A stretch of 64,000 nucleotides of DNA from assembly GCF_039545795.1 (NCBI RefSeq), contig NZ_CP154260.1, positions 749,001 to 813,000 on the forward strand. The letters run 5' to 3'. Within the stretch, counting starts at the first letter, position 1. Each line of letters opens with the position of its first letter. Below, piece by piece: positions 1-7,758 of this stretch. The notes beneath the pieces are model-generated. The model was not told the DNA's origin. It did not search any database and worked only from the letters and a program-made list of their open reading frames with translations. The position numbers were made by a program, and so were the translations under genes. The DNA comes from Chitinophaga niabensis (GTDB taxonomy: Bacteria; Bacteroidota; Bacteroidia; Chitinophagales; Chitinophagaceae).

Positions 1-1
1 G

Positions 2-142
2 AGCCTACTGGATCCGAAGAGTAAAAACAATCCTAAAGGCCTTGAGGTGGACGCTTCCATGTTCAAACTCAACACCGGATTTACAGTGGGTGCTATCCTG
101 ATCTGTGGTATCCTGGCTGCATTGTACACTATATTCTGGTAA
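2..142 (+). CDS. C-terminal end of a sodium:solute (sugar) symporter, partial
   Basis: An open frame enters from the left edge and ends at a TAA at 140-142, giving the last 46 residues of a protein. They comprise a short polar stretch (DPKSKNNPKGLEVD), then a hydrophobic segment (VGAILICGILAALYTIFW) that would be the final membrane helix. The LYxIFW ending is, from memory of the family, typical of Bacteroidota SSF-type sodium/sugar symporters, and the position 5 bp before xylB fits a xylose importer in the same operon. The fragment is too short to exclude another transporter family. Confidence 0.55.
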   Translation, partial: SLLDPKSKNNPKGLEVDASMFKLNTGFTVGAILICGILAALYTIFW

Positions 143-147
143 TAACT

Positions 148-1635
148 ATGTATTTAATTGGCTATGATATAGGATCGTCTTCCATTAAAGCGGCATTACT
201 TGATGCCGCTACAGGCAAGTGTCTGGCCACAGCCACCGGCTCTGCTGAAGAGTTGGTGATACAGGTTCCCCGCTCAGGATGGGCGGAACAGGACCCTGAA
301 ATGTGGTGGAAGGAAGTGATCAAAGCAACACATGCATTACAACAATTACATCCCTTTGATCCCGCAGCGGTAAACGCCATTGGTATTGCCTACCAGATGC
401 ATGGATTGGTTTGTGTGGATAAGGAGCAGCAGGTATTACGGCCTGCTATCATCTGGTGTGACAGCCGTGCCGTACAAATAGGAGATGAGGCTGCGATCGC
501 ATTGGGCGAGGCATATACCCTGCCGCATTTGCTCAATTCCCCCGGGAATTTCACCGCATCCAAATTACGCTGGGTGCAGCAGAATGAACCGGAGAAATAC
601 AAACGTATACAGCACATCATGCTGCCCGGCGATTTTATTGCCATGCGTTTAACAGGTGATGCAGTCACTACTTTGTCTGGTTTATCCGAAGGCATCTTCT
701 ACGACTTTGCAGATCAACAGGTATCCACTTCGCTGCTGAACTATTATAAAATAGATAAAGAATTACTGGCGCCCATTGTTCCCACTTTCGGAGAGCAGGG
801 CCGCGTAACAGAAAAGGCAGCGCAGTTGTTAGGATTGAAAGCAGGCATTCCTGTAACCTACAGGGCAGGCGATCAACCCAATAATGCATTTTCCCTCAAT
901 GTGCTGCAACCTGGTGAAGCTGCTACCACAGCAGGTACATCAGGGGTTGTTTATGCCGTGCACGACCAGGTAGCCTATGACGCGCAAAGCAGGGTGAACA
1001 CCTTTATCCATGTGAACCAGACTGCGAAGGAGATCAGGAATGGTGTACTGATGTGCCTGAACGGAACCGGTATTTTAAACAGCTGGTTACGTTCCATCAC
1101 AGGCGGTATGGATTATAATAAGATGAATGAACTGGCCGCTCAGGCGCCTATTGGATCTGAAGGGCTGCAGATCTTTCCTTTCGGAAACGGAGCAGAACGT
1201 ATTCTCGCTAACCGCCAACCGGGTGCAAGAATGGAAGGGCTGGCATTTGGTGTGCATCATCAGCCGCATCTGCTGCGGGCAGGTCAGGAAGGTATTGTGT
1301 TTGCTTTAACCTATGGCGTGGATATCATGCGCGAAATGGGATTAAAGATCAACCGCGTACGTGCCGGTAAAGCCAATATGTTCCTCAGCCCTTTATTCCG
1401 CGAAGCCTTTGCCAACACAGCCGGTGTTACCATTGAACTCTATAATACAGATGGCGCATTGGGTGCAGCCCGTGCTGCCGGTGTAGGTTCAGGTTATTAC
1501 AGCAATATGAAAGATGCCTTCATTGGTATGGAATGCCTTGCTACTATTGAACCGGAAAAAGGCCCGCAACAGGCATATACAGCCGCTTATAACCAATGGA
1601 AAAAACGTTTGGACCAGATCTTACTTGAATACTAA
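148..1635 (+). CDS. xylB: Xylulokinase (FGGY carbohydrate kinase)
   Basis: Phosphorylates D-xylulose to D-xylulose 5-phosphate in the cytoplasm, the second intracellular step of xylose use. The 495 residues have the FGGY layout. An N-terminal ATP/phosphate loop ([11 protein letters not shown], residues 5-15) is followed by QMHG (83-86), the sugar-binding motif of xylulokinases, and WCDSR (103-107). The likely catalytic base is Asp242 in AGDQPNNA, and the second phosphate motif TAGTSG is at 261-266. The length is normal for the family. The ATG lies 5 bp after the transporter stop, and xylA begins 13 bp downstream, so this is one operon. The immediate presence of xylA makes xylulose a far better substrate guess than other FGGY substrates. 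Confidence 0.93.
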   Translation: MYLIGYDIGSSSIKAALLDAATGKCLATATGSAEELVIQVPRSGWAEQDPEMWWKEVIKATHALQQLHPFDPAAVNAIGIAYQMHGLVCVDKEQQVLRPAIIWCDSRAVQIGDEAAIALGEAYTLPHLLNSPGNFTASKLRWVQQNEPEKYKRIQHIMLPGDFIAMRLTGDAVTTLSGLSEGIFYDFADQQVSTSLLNYYKIDKELLAPIVPTFGEQGRVTEKAAQLLGLKAGIPVTYRAGDQPNNAFSLNVLQPGEAATTAGTSGVVYAVHDQVAYDAQSRVNTFIHVNQTAKEIRNGVLMCLNGTGILNSWLRSITGGMDYNKMNELAAQAPIGSEGLQIFPFGNGAERILANRQPGARMEGLAFGVHHQPHLLRAGQEGIVFALTYGVDIMREMGLKINRVRAGKANMFLSPLFREAFANTAGVTIELYNTDGALGAARAAGVGSGYYSNMKDAFIGMECLATIEPEKGPQQAYTAAYNQWKKRLDQILLEY

Positions 1636-1648
1636 AAAAACATTGAAC

Positions 1649-2977
1649 ATGAATATCATTACAGGAACTAAAACTTATTTCCCTACAGTAGGAAAGATCC
1701 AGTTTGAGGGAGTGAAATCAGATAATCCATTTGCTTACAAATGGTACGACAGCAAAAGAGTGATCAACGGAAAATCCATGGAAGAATTATTCCGTTTTGC
1801 CGTTAGTTACTGGCATACCTTCTGCGGAACAGGCGGAGATCCCTTCGGCCCTGGTACAAAAGCTTTCCCCTGGTTAACAGCCAAAGATCCTGTACAACAG
1901 GCCAAAGATAAAATGGACGCAGCATTTGAGTTCATCACCAAACTGGGCGTGCCTTATTATTGCTTCCATGATATCGACCTGATCGATGAAGGAGATAGCC
2001 TGGCGCAATATGAAAGCCATATACAGCAGATCGTGGAATACGCGAAAGAAAAACAAAAAGCCAGCGGCGTGAAATTGCTCTGGGGTACTGCCAATGTATT
2101 CAGCAATCCGCGTTACATGAATGGTGCTTCCACCAATCCTGATTTTGCAGTAGTGGCCCATGCCGGTACACAGGTGAAAAATGCACTGGATGCTACCATT
2201 GCATTAGGTGGTGAGAACTATGTTTTCTGGGGAGGCCGCGAAGGTTACATGACTCTGCTGAACACCAATATGAAACGTGAGCTGGATCACCTGGCCCGTT
2301 TCCTCACCATGGCAAAAGATTATGCACGCAAACAGGGTTTCAAAGGCACTTTCTTCATAGAGCCTAAACCGTGTGAGCCCACCAAACACCAATATGATTA
2401 CGACAGTGCCACTGTGATCGGCTTCCTCCGTGAATACGGCCTGGATAAAGACTTCAAACTGAATATCGAAGTGAATCACGCTACCCTGGCAGGCCATACT
2501 TTCCAGCATGAATTACAGGTAGCAGCAGATGCAGGTATGCTGGGCAGCATAGATGCCAACCGCGGCGATTACCAGAACGGATGGGATACAGATCAGTTCC
2601 CCATGAACCTGAACGAGCTGGTAGAAACCATGCTGGTGATCCTGGAAGCAGGCGGATTTGCAGGCGGCGGCGTCAACTTCGATGCTAAAGCACGCAGGAA
2701 CTCAACAGACCTGGAAGATATCTTCCACGCACATATCGGCGGTATGGATGCATTTGCCCGCGCTGCTATTATCGGAGAAAGGATCCTGCAGGAATCTTCT
2801 TACAGGAAATTCCGTACAGATCGTTATGCCTCATTTGATAGTGGTCAGGGTAAAGCATTTGAAGAGGGAAAACTACAACTGGAAGACCTGAGAAGTTTCG
2901 CACTGGCAAATGGTGAACCGAAGCAGACCAGTGGCAGACAGGAGTGGCTCGAAAACATCATTAATCAGTATATATAA
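1649..2977 (+). CDS. xylA: Xylose isomerase
   Basis: Interconverts D-xylose and D-xylulose in the cytoplasm. The 442-residue product is the standard length of the longer (class II) xylose isomerases. The catalytic His107 and Asp110 lie in YYCFHDID. Metal ligands are seen as Glu238 (FFIEPKP), Glu274 and His277 ([12 protein letters not shown]), Asp302 (SIDANRGD) and the Asp pair near 313-315 (GWDTDQFP). The open frame extends upstream into xylB, but the start is placed at the ATG at 1649 because the protein family begins at this point ([12 protein letters not shown]) and the upstream part would only read xylB out of frame. It sits 13 bp after xylB and 3 bp before the epimerase gene. Confidence 0.96.
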   Translation: MNIITGTKTYFPTVGKIQFEGVKSDNPFAYKWYDSKRVINGKSMEELFRFAVSYWHTFCGTGGDPFGPGTKAFPWLTAKDPVQQAKDKMDAAFEFITKLGVPYYCFHDIDLIDEGDSLAQYESHIQQIVEYAKEKQKASGVKLLWGTANVFSNPRYMNGASTNPDFAVVAHAGTQVKNALDATIALGGENYVFWGGREGYMTLLNTNMKRELDHLARFLTMAKDYARKQGFKGTFFIEPKPCEPTKHQYDYDSATVIGFLREYGLDKDFKLNIEVNHATLAGHTFQHELQVAADAGMLGSIDANRGDYQNGWDTDQFPMNLNELVETMLVILEAGGFAGGGVNFDAKARRNSTDLEDIFHAHIGGMDAFARAAIIGERILQESSYRKFRTDRYASFDSGQGKAFEEGKLQLEDLRSFALANGEPKQTSGRQEWLENIINQYI

Positions 2978-2980
2978 AGC

Positions 2981-3913
2981 ATGACTTTTAGTACAGCACG
3001 CCTCCAGCAGAACGGTTTTTACATCATTGAGTTAAAAAGCGATGCTGGTACCAGCGTACAGATCATCCCTTCCTATGGCGCTCTTTTGCATGCATTTGAA
3101 TTCATGCACAAAGGGCAGAAGACCAACCTTATAGACAGTTACAAGAACAGCGATGAAATGAAAGCGCAGGTAGCCGGTAGTTTCAAAAGTGTGAAACTAA
3201 GCCCGTTTGCCTGCCGCATTAAAGATGCGCAATACAGCTGGGAACAAAAAGATTATACGATCAGCAAATCACCTATTCACGGTTTGCTGTACGACCAGGT
3301 CTTTGAAATAATAGCGGAAGAAGCTACCCCGGAGTATGCAAGTGTTTCACTGCAGCACAAATATAAAGGCACCGATCCCGGTTACCCCTTTGCATATACC
3401 TGCGATGTGTTATACCGCCTGCTCAGTGGCAATGCTTTGGAAGTGACCACCACCATCACTAATGAGCATACTGCGCCCATACCAATGATGGATGGCTGGC
3501 ATCCGTATTTTTCTACCGGCACACCCGTGGATCAGCTGGAACTGCAATTCCATTCCAAAGAGATCGTGGAATTCAACGAACAATTGATTCCCACCGGTAA
3601 AGTATTGCCTTATACAGCGTTTAGCCAGGCAAAAAGCATGGAGGGCGTAAGCCTGGATAATTCTTTCGTGCTGGATTTCGATCAACCGTCACCGTTATGC
3701 ACCCTGCATGACCCCCTGAAAGGTATCAGCATCGAATTCTACCCGGAAAAGAGTTATCCCATCCTGCAGATCTATACACCGCCGCATCGTAAAAGTATTG
3801 CGGTGGAAAATCTCACAGGCGCACCTAATGCCTTTAATAATGGCATCGGACTTGTTACTATTCCCGCCGGGCAATCTGCCCGTTTTTCCACTACTACTAA
3901 AATAAAAGCATAG
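2981..3913 (+). CDS. Aldose 1-epimerase family protein
   Basis: Probable mutarotase that equilibrates alpha and beta anomers of the incoming sugar, here most simply D-xylose for the isomerase. The 310-residue galactose-mutarotase-like beta-sandwich shows the expected histidines: His100 in SPIHG and His174 in DGWHPYF. There is also a YPFAYT motif (135-140) and a late acidic site in AVENLTGAPNAFNNG. No signal peptide is seen, so it should be cytoplasmic. The ATG is 3 bp after the xylA stop, indicating translational coupling. Which sugar it prefers cannot be read from sequence; assignment to xylose rests on operon context. Confidence 0.88.
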   Translation: MTFSTARLQQNGFYIIELKSDAGTSVQIIPSYGALLHAFEFMHKGQKTNLIDSYKNSDEMKAQVAGSFKSVKLSPFACRIKDAQYSWEQKDYTISKSPIHGLLYDQVFEIIAEEATPEYASVSLQHKYKGTDPGYPFAYTCDVLYRLLSGNALEVTTTITNEHTAPIPMMDGWHPYFSTGTPVDQLELQFHSKEIVEFNEQLIPTGKVLPYTAFSQAKSMEGVSLDNSFVLDFDQPSPLCTLHDPLKGISIEFYPEKSYPILQIYTPPHRKSIAVENLTGAPNAFNNGIGLVTIPAGQSARFSTTTKIKA

Positions 3914-3918
3914 CCGGC

Positions 3919-3944
3919 GCGGCAGGAGATTTTTCTCCTGCCGC
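3919..3944 (+). terminator. Perfect 10-bp hairpin after the xylose operon
   Basis: GCGGCAGGAG (3919-3928) pairs exactly with CTCCTGCCGC (3935-3944) around a six-base A/T loop, 5 bp after the epimerase stop. No run of T follows, so it may be a 3'-end stabilising hairpin or a weak terminator rather than a classical intrinsic terminator. Confidence 0.55.
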
Positions 3945-4028
3945 TACCATGGCCCATCTTTCTCATTTGGCACAAACTTTGAATTTCATTACCTGTCCCT
4001 TTATTATTTAACTTTAAATCATTGCGAT

Positions 4029-4214
4029 ATGGACATCCTAATGATCAAGGATAGGTGGAATGAGATCAAGCTGAAGCTGAAAAACATGTTTGCTGACCTT
4101 TCTGACACAGACCTGTTCTATGAGCAAGGCAAAGATGATCGGCTCATCGGGCAGATCCAGATCAAACTTGGTAAATCCCGGGATGAGGTCATCAATCTCA
4201 TCCGTTCCTTGTAA
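4029..4214 (+). CDS. CsbD-like small protein
   Basis: A 61-residue, highly charged protein. The order of motifs (W-x-E-I-K-x-K-L-K near residues 10-18, LSDTDLxYxxGKDDxLIGQIQ, then SRDEVINLI) matches the CsbD family of small stress-associated proteins, whose molecular role is unknown. It has no signal peptide or cysteine. Either Met1 or Met5 (MIKDRW) could be the start; the family usually begins close to the tryptophan, so Met5 at 4041 is a fair alternative. It is a monocistronic gene with its own terminator downstream. Confidence 0.75.
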   Translation: MDILMIKDRWNEIKLKLKNMFADLSDTDLFYEQGKDDRLIGQIQIKLGKSRDEVINLIRSL

Positions 4215-4226
4215 AAATTAACCCGG

Positions 4227-4271
4227 TACCGGAGACGGGATACCCTGCCTCCGGATATCGGTATTTTTTTT
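4227..4271 (+). terminator. Intrinsic terminator after the CsbD-like gene
   Basis: A hairpin region (TACCG at 4227-4231 against CGGTA at 4259-4263, with inner CCGGAG/CTCCGG pairing as an alternative) runs straight into eight T residues at 4264-4271. Confidence 0.75.
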
Positions 4272-4347
4272 AGGATACATTTAACAGCGCATGGCATAAT
4301 TACGGGGGAATACTTAACTATTTTGGTGCATAATTGTTAATAGTTAT

Positions 4348-5124
4348 ATGAAATCCTGTAGACTGTTCCTCGTCCCGATAGTAGCCTGCCTCATAGCAGG
4401 AGGTTCTGCCAGCAAGGCCTTTGCGCAATCTGAAACACCCGTACTGGTGCGCGGCCAGATCACTGATCCGATAAAAAAAACGGTGTTATACCCGGCTACC
4501 GTTCGTAATAAGAATACGAACGCAAAAGCATTTTCTGACAACGGCGGATATTACCGCATCAATGCCAGCAAAGGGGACCTCATTATCGTATCCTTTATTG
4601 GTTATGTGTCCGATAGTTTTACGGTCACCAATTATGCAGGCACACAGGTGAATGATGTACGCTTGCGCGAGCAGGAACGTTTTCTGCCCAGTGTGGAAGT
4701 ATCCGGGAAATGGAGTCCTTATCAGCTGGATTCCCTCGCCCGTGCAGAAGAGTTCAAACCTTTCCTGGAAACAGAGAACCGCAGCCTGGTAGATAAATCC
4801 AAAAGAGGCCCGGGGCAGGGAGGATTTGGTATCGTTTTCAGCCCCTTCTCCCGCTATTCCCAAAAAGAGAAAGATCTCCGCAAATTCAAGAAACTCTACG
4901 ATGAATATAACAGGCAATCCTATGTGGATTACCGTTATTCCAAAGCTTTTGTCACCAGAGTAACCGGCCTGGTGGGAGATTCGCTGCTGCAATTCATTTA
5001 CAAATACACTCCTTCGCACGACCTGTTGCGGAACATGACCAATGAAACATTGATCTACTGGACGGCGGAGCGGGCTAAATTGTGGCGGAGAGATCCAAAG
5101 GCTACCTTAAAAGAAGATCAATAG
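4348..5124 (+). CDS. Secreted CarboxypepD_reg-like domain protein
   Basis: A 258-residue exported protein. Residues 1-26 are a signal peptide ending near AFAQ. Residues about 34-110 form a carboxypeptidase-regulatory-like beta-sandwich (VLVRGQITDP..., DNGGYYRINASKGD, SFIGYVSD). The remaining 140 residues are charged, rich in Tyr/Lys/Arg and without a recognised domain. This domain pair is common in Bacteroidota as stand-alone periplasmic proteins; no enzymatic residues are visible and the function is unknown. It is not a TonB-dependent receptor: it lacks a plug and barrel and is far too short. Transcribed alone, convergent with the protease gene. Confidence 0.7.
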   Translation: MKSCRLFLVPIVACLIAGGSASKAFAQSETPVLVRGQITDPIKKTVLYPATVRNKNTNAKAFSDNGGYYRINASKGDLIIVSFIGYVSDSFTVTNYAGTQVNDVRLREQERFLPSVEVSGKWSPYQLDSLARAEEFKPFLETENRSLVDKSKRGPGQGGFGIVFSPFSRYSQKEKDLRKFKKLYDEYNRQSYVDYRYSKAFVTRVTGLVGDSLLQFIYKYTPSHDLLRNMTNETLIYWTAERAKLWRRDPKATLKEDQ

Positions 5125-5130
5125 GATTAT

Positions 5131-5172
5131 AAAAAAGGAAGAGCCGGATCACTCCAGCTCTTCCTTCTATTT
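5131..5172. terminator. Bidirectional terminator between convergent genes
   Basis: AAGGAAGAGC (5135-5144) pairs with GCTCTTCCTT (5157-5166). An A-run precedes it (serving the minus-strand protease gene), and a T-rich stretch follows (serving the plus-strand gene). Confidence 0.85.
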
Positions 5173-5188
5173 TTCATTTCTAATTCGC

Positions 5189-6262
5189 TTAGTTGTACAC
5201 CTTCACCATATACACAAACTCCTCCAGTTTCTTCAGTTGCTCTACACGGTTAAGGCCGTTCAGCTGATTACCTTTCAGGTCCTTACGGGAGAACCGCTCT
5301 TTTGGTAATTCATCCAGTAAACGTTTCAGGTGACCTGATTTCACTGCAAAAGCAATACCGTCTGATGTAGATTGTTTGCCGGTAATGATACCGATCACTT
5401 CTCCGTTATTATCCAACAGGGGAGCACCACTGTTACCGGGATTCACCTGGATGGATACCTGGTAGGCCAGGGTATCTCCGTTAAAGCCGGTCTGTGCGCT
5501 GATATATCCTTTTCCGTAAACGATTTCATCGCGGGGGAAACCCATAGTGAATACTTCTTCACCGGGGCGGATAGGCTGTTGTTTCAGCGAGTAAGGTAAA
5601 GAAGGAGAACGGAAGCCGGAATCAGCAATACGGAGAACGGCCAGGTCGCTGGACACATCTTCGAATACGCTAACGGCTTTAAATGCTTCGCCTTTATTAT
5701 TCTGTATATAAATGGAGTCTGCCCCGGCAATTACATGGTAATTGGTGACCATATAACCGTTCCGGGAGATGGCAAAGCAGGTGCCGCCATAAGTACCCGG
5801 GTTAAGGGGGGCTTTCTTAATAATATTGATATCGCGATTGAGGGCATTCTGGGAACGCTGGATATTGTTCAATACCCTTCTTACATCTTCGTATTGAGCA
5901 GTAGAGGAATTTTTGGCGGCCTTTTGCATAACAGCAATAGTACCAAGAGAGGTAACCAGTGCAATGCAGGCTGCGGCGGCCAGGTTGAGCCAGGTGCGCT
6001 TACTGCGCATTTTAACAACAGGAGCCGCAGGTTGGGCAACATGTGTGGCAGGCATCTGGGCGTGAATAGCTTCCATCTTACGAAGGAGGGCTTTCCGCTG
6101 GCCATTGGCCCTGAACTGTTGTAACAGCAGTTGGTGTTCAGTCACCTGCCGGTCTATATTGGAATCACTACGGCGGAGGACATCGAAGGCCTCCCTTTCG
6201 GGGGCACTCATTTCGCCATCCAGGTAGCGTTCTATTTCTTGTATGAGATGTATATCGTTCAT
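5189..6262 (-). CDS. Membrane anti-sigma-like protein fused to a trypsin-like serine protease
   Basis: A 357-residue protein with three parts; residue numbers here are counted from the GTG at 6265, so subtract one if the ATG at 6262 is used. Residues about 5-75 look like the cytoplasmic part of Bacteroidota anti-sigma factors (IERYLDGEMSAPEREAFDVL). A membrane helix lies at about 92-114. A trypsin-fold domain occupies about 158-320, with the triad His177 (VTNYHVIAG), Asp207 (SSDLAVL) and Ser279 (NPGNSGAP). This resembles the DegP/S1C type without a PDZ domain, and the protease would face the periplasm. It lies 23 bp downstream of an ECF sigma gene on the same strand. The function inferred is sigma-factor control plus periplasmic proteolysis; the sigma-binding role is not proven. 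The GTG at 6265 is possible, but the adjacent ATG at 6262 is preferred. Confidence 0.82.
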   Translation of the reverse strand: MNDIHLIQEIERYLDGEMSAPEREAFDVLRRSDSNIDRQVTEHQLLLQQFRANGQRKALLRKMEAIHAQMPATHVAQPAAPVVKMRSKRTWLNLAAAACIALVTSLGTIAVMQKAAKNSSTAQYEDVRRVLNNIQRSQNALNRDINIIKKAPLNPGTYGGTCFAISRNGYMVTNYHVIAGADSIYIQNNKGEAFKAVSVFEDVSSDLAVLRIADSGFRSPSLPYSLKQQPIRPGEEVFTMGFPRDEIVYGKGYISAQTGFNGDTLAYQVSIQVNPGNSGAPLLDNNGEVIGIITGKQSTSDGIAFAVKSGHLKRLLDELPKERFSRKDLKGNQLNGLNRVEQLKKLEEFVYMVKVYN

Positions 6263-6285
6263 CACAGTAGCCCCGGGGGGCCTAT

Positions 6286-6852
6286 TTATTTATTTTGAGC
6301 AAAGAATAATTTCTTCAGGCGCATCAGGCATTTGTATTTCTGGTTCTTGGCATTCTCCGCATTGGTATAACCAAAACGGTCTGCAATTTCCAGCATGCTT
6401 TTACGATGGATGTAATAATCTTCGAGGATGGTTTTGCAAGGTTCCCCTATCTTTTCCATAGATGCTTCCATCTTGCTAAAAAGGAGGTCTTTCTCTTCCT
6501 GTGCCTCCAGGGTCTCCTCTACGGGAGTGGTTTCTTCCAGTTCCTCATAAATAGGCCCGTTTAAAGCGTTCCCCTGTAACTTTTTGAGCCATAAGCGGCG
6601 GCAAACAGCATAAAGGAAGGTTTTTAAGCGGGAAGAAAGGATGAAATTCCCCTCCTGCACCTTTTCATATAACACAATCATCGCTTCCTGGAAGATATCC
6701 TTGGCATCGTCCTCTGATCCGTTATTCTGCAAGATCATTTTAGCTACCATGGGGAAATTATCTAAATAGATGACTTCCAGCGACTTGTCGTCATTCATGG
6801 CGAGCCCTTGCAGCAATTCCTGATCCCGTTCTATGTTCAAAAGATTATTCAC
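6286..6852 (-). CDS. ECF-type RNA polymerase sigma factor
   Basis: A 188-residue sigma-70 family protein. Region 2 is visible around residues 25-85 (DDAKDIFQEAMIVLYEKV, then TFLYAVCRRLWLKKL), and region 4 near 135-180 contains a helix-turn-helix (SMLEIADRFGYTNAENAKNQKYKCL). It directs RNA polymerase to a small regulon, unknown here. The next gene, 23 bp downstream, is a membrane protein with an anti-sigma-like N-terminus, its likely partner. The chosen start is a GTG at 6852, because no ATG occurs before Met19; a start at that ATG would remove the first residues of region 2, so GTG is favoured. Confidence 0.88.
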   Translation of the reverse strand: MNNLLNIERDQELLQGLAMNDDKSLEVIYLDNFPMVAKMILQNNGSEDDAKDIFQEAMIVLYEKVQEGNFILSSRLKTFLYAVCRRLWLKKLQGNALNGPIYEELEETTPVEETLEAQEEKDLLFSKMEASMEKIGEPCKTILEDYYIHRKSMLEIADRFGYTNAENAKNQKYKCLMRLKKLFFAQNK

Positions 6853-6986
6853 TTATTAATACGATTAACGACCTTTTAGTAACCCAAAGTACCGAAAAAA
6901 TATTTTTTTAAAGAACGGGTTACCTTTTATCTCTTTCCGGTATAAACTGTAAATCTCATTTCAAAAAACCTTAAAAAACACTAGTC

Positions 6987-7199
6987 ATGAAAAAATTCGG
7001 TTTCTTAGCTCTCGCTCTGGGTCTGTTCGTAGCTGCTTGTAACAATGCTGGCACTGAAAACAAAGGTGATTCTGCTTCTTTGGATAGCGCTATCAACGCA
7101 GTACCTCCAGTAGATTCTGCTTCTGCTCAAACTATCGATTCAGCTGCTCAAGTAATTGATTCTGCTGCTCAAAAGATCGATTCTGCTGTTAAACACTAA
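6987..7199 (+). CDS. Small heptad-repeat lipoprotein
   Basis: A 70-residue precursor with a lipoprotein signal (MKKFGFLALALGLFVAAC; lipid-modified Cys18). The mature chain is about 52 residues, rich in Ser, Ala and Asp, and ends in three tandem seven-residue repeats of the form (T/V/K)IDSA(A/V)(Q/K), then KH. The layout (short mature lipoprotein, helical heptads, C-terminal basic residues) recalls Braun's lipoprotein by analogy only. Codon choice is strongly biased (GCT for Ala, TCT for Ser), as in highly expressed genes. It has its own strong terminator. No homologous family is recognised. Confidence 0.75.
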   Translation: MKKFGFLALALGLFVAACNNAGTENKGDSASLDSAINAVPPVDSASAQTIDSAAQVIDSAAQKIDSAVKH

Positions 7200-7232
7200 T
7201 TATCGGCAAGCAATATAAAGGATATTAATCCG

Positions 7233-7262
7233 GCCCCTCGTGCAAACGAGGGGCTTTTTTGT
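7233..7262 (+). terminator. Strong intrinsic terminator after the small lipoprotein gene
   Basis: GCCCCTCG (7233-7240) pairs with CGAGGGGC (7247-7254) around a six-base loop, followed by six T residues and further T-rich sequence. Confidence 0.92.
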
Positions 7263-7404
7263 TTTTAGTACATCTTATAAATACTTGCTATAGCAGGGAA
7301 AAAGCCCTTTTGCTATTCGGATAAGATCATTTTAAGAAGGTTTTTAGATAATTTCGATAGAAACTACTGAATTATTAGACAGTATGTATATTTTACGCTC
7401 CCTG

Positions 7405-7435
7405 TTTGAGAAATTGAAATCCTGAATTACTTTTG
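7405..7435 (+). promoter_or_regulatory. Promoter of the aromatic amino acid operon
   Basis: TTTG at 7405-7408 and TACTTTTG at 7428-7435 match the Bacteroidota -33 (TTTG) and -7 (TAnnTTTG) consensus, with a 19-bp spacer. Transcription should start near 7442, about 20 bp before the first leader ORF. The upstream stretch 7263-7404 shows nothing else recognisable. Confidence 0.8.
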
Positions 7436-7462
7436 TACAATCAAACAAGCAAATAAACAGCA

Positions 7463-7522
7463 ATGCAACAACGCACCTTCGGTTACTTTTATGGTTTTTA
7501 CTTTTTCTGGTACCAGGAATAG
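7463..7522 (+). CDS. Aromatic-rich leader peptide 1 (attenuator)
   Basis: A 19-codon ORF reading MQQRTFGYFYGFYFFWYQE then TAG. Ten of the 19 residues are aromatic (5 Phe, 4 Tyr, 1 Trp), clustered at positions 6-17. It begins about 20 bp after the predicted transcription start and precedes a terminator and then an aromatic biosynthesis operon, exactly as expected of a leader peptide in ribosome-mediated attenuation. Its stop codon overlaps AGGAGG (7521-7526), the segment that can disrupt the terminator. It would sense shortage of charged Phe-, Tyr- and possibly Trp-tRNA; the single Trp codon is so near the end that a ribosome stalled there may already cover the switching segment. Confidence 0.85.
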   Translation: MQQRTFGYFYGFYFFWYQE

Positions 7523-7597
7523 GAGGTTCGTTTGCTAGTAACGCTAAAAAATATAAACTAACAAAAGGGCCTCCTGCTAAAGGAGGCCTTTCTTTTT
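7520..7597 (+). terminator. Attenuator 1: terminator with competing antiterminator
   Basis: Terminator: GGCCTCCT (7568-7575) pairs with AGGAGGCC (7581-7588), followed by a T-rich run (7589-7597). Competing fold: AGGAGGTT (7521-7528) can pair with GGCCTCCT (7568-7575) as six Watson-Crick pairs plus two G-U, extendable by one more G-U at 7520/7576. A ribosome at the leader stop codon would cover 7521-7526 and permit termination. A ribosome stalled on the Phe/Tyr codons would leave it free to form the antiterminator. The structures were read by eye, without energy calculation. Confidence 0.82.
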
Positions 7598-7626
7598 ACA
7601 ATGAAACCTGATAAACGATCAATTAT

Positions 7627-7701
7627 ATGTCACAAAAGAGCTTTAGCCTGTATTTCTTTTACTTTTTCTTTTACGGAGAAGAAGCAGGGCCTCTTTTGTA
7701 A
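7627..7701 (+). CDS. Aromatic-rich leader peptide 2 (attenuator)
   Basis: A 24-codon ORF starting MSQKSFSLYFFYFFFYGEE and ending AGPLL before TAA. Nine residues are aromatic (6 Phe, 3 Tyr, no Trp), packed into positions 6-16. It lies between two terminators and upstream of pheA. The non-aromatic tail codons (GEEAGPLL) overlay the segment that forms the antiterminator, so a ribosome that finishes translation covers it while one stalled in the aromatic cluster does not. A competing ATG in another frame at 7601 gives a peptide without this bias and was rejected. Confidence 0.85.
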   Translation: MSQKSFSLYFFYFFFYGEEAGPLL

Positions 7702-7758
7702 CAACAGTTTATCATAAACGTACAAATAAAGGGGCCCTGCTCAGGGGGCCCCTTTTTT
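7683..7758 (+). terminator. Attenuator 2: terminator with 14-bp antiterminator
   Basis: Terminator: AAAGGGGCCC (7728-7737) pairs with GGGCCCCTTT (7746-7755), the T-run continuing to 7758. Competing fold: AGCAGGGCCTCTTT (7683-7696) pairs with AAAGGGGCCCTGCT (7728-7741) over 14 positions with only one G-U. The two folds use the same 5' arm and are mutually exclusive. pheA begins 22 bp after the T-run. Confidence 0.88.

Noticed and set aside
7521..7526. AGGAGG as a ribosome binding site
   Set aside because: No start codon at suitable distance, and Bacteroidota rarely use Shine-Dalgarno pairing; its complementarity to the terminator arm explains it better.
7601..7717. Alternative 38-codon ORF starting ATG at 7601 overlapping leader 2
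   Set aside because: Its peptide (MKPDKRSIICHKR...) has no aromatic clustering, and its end does not fit the terminator geometry. The 7627 frame does both.
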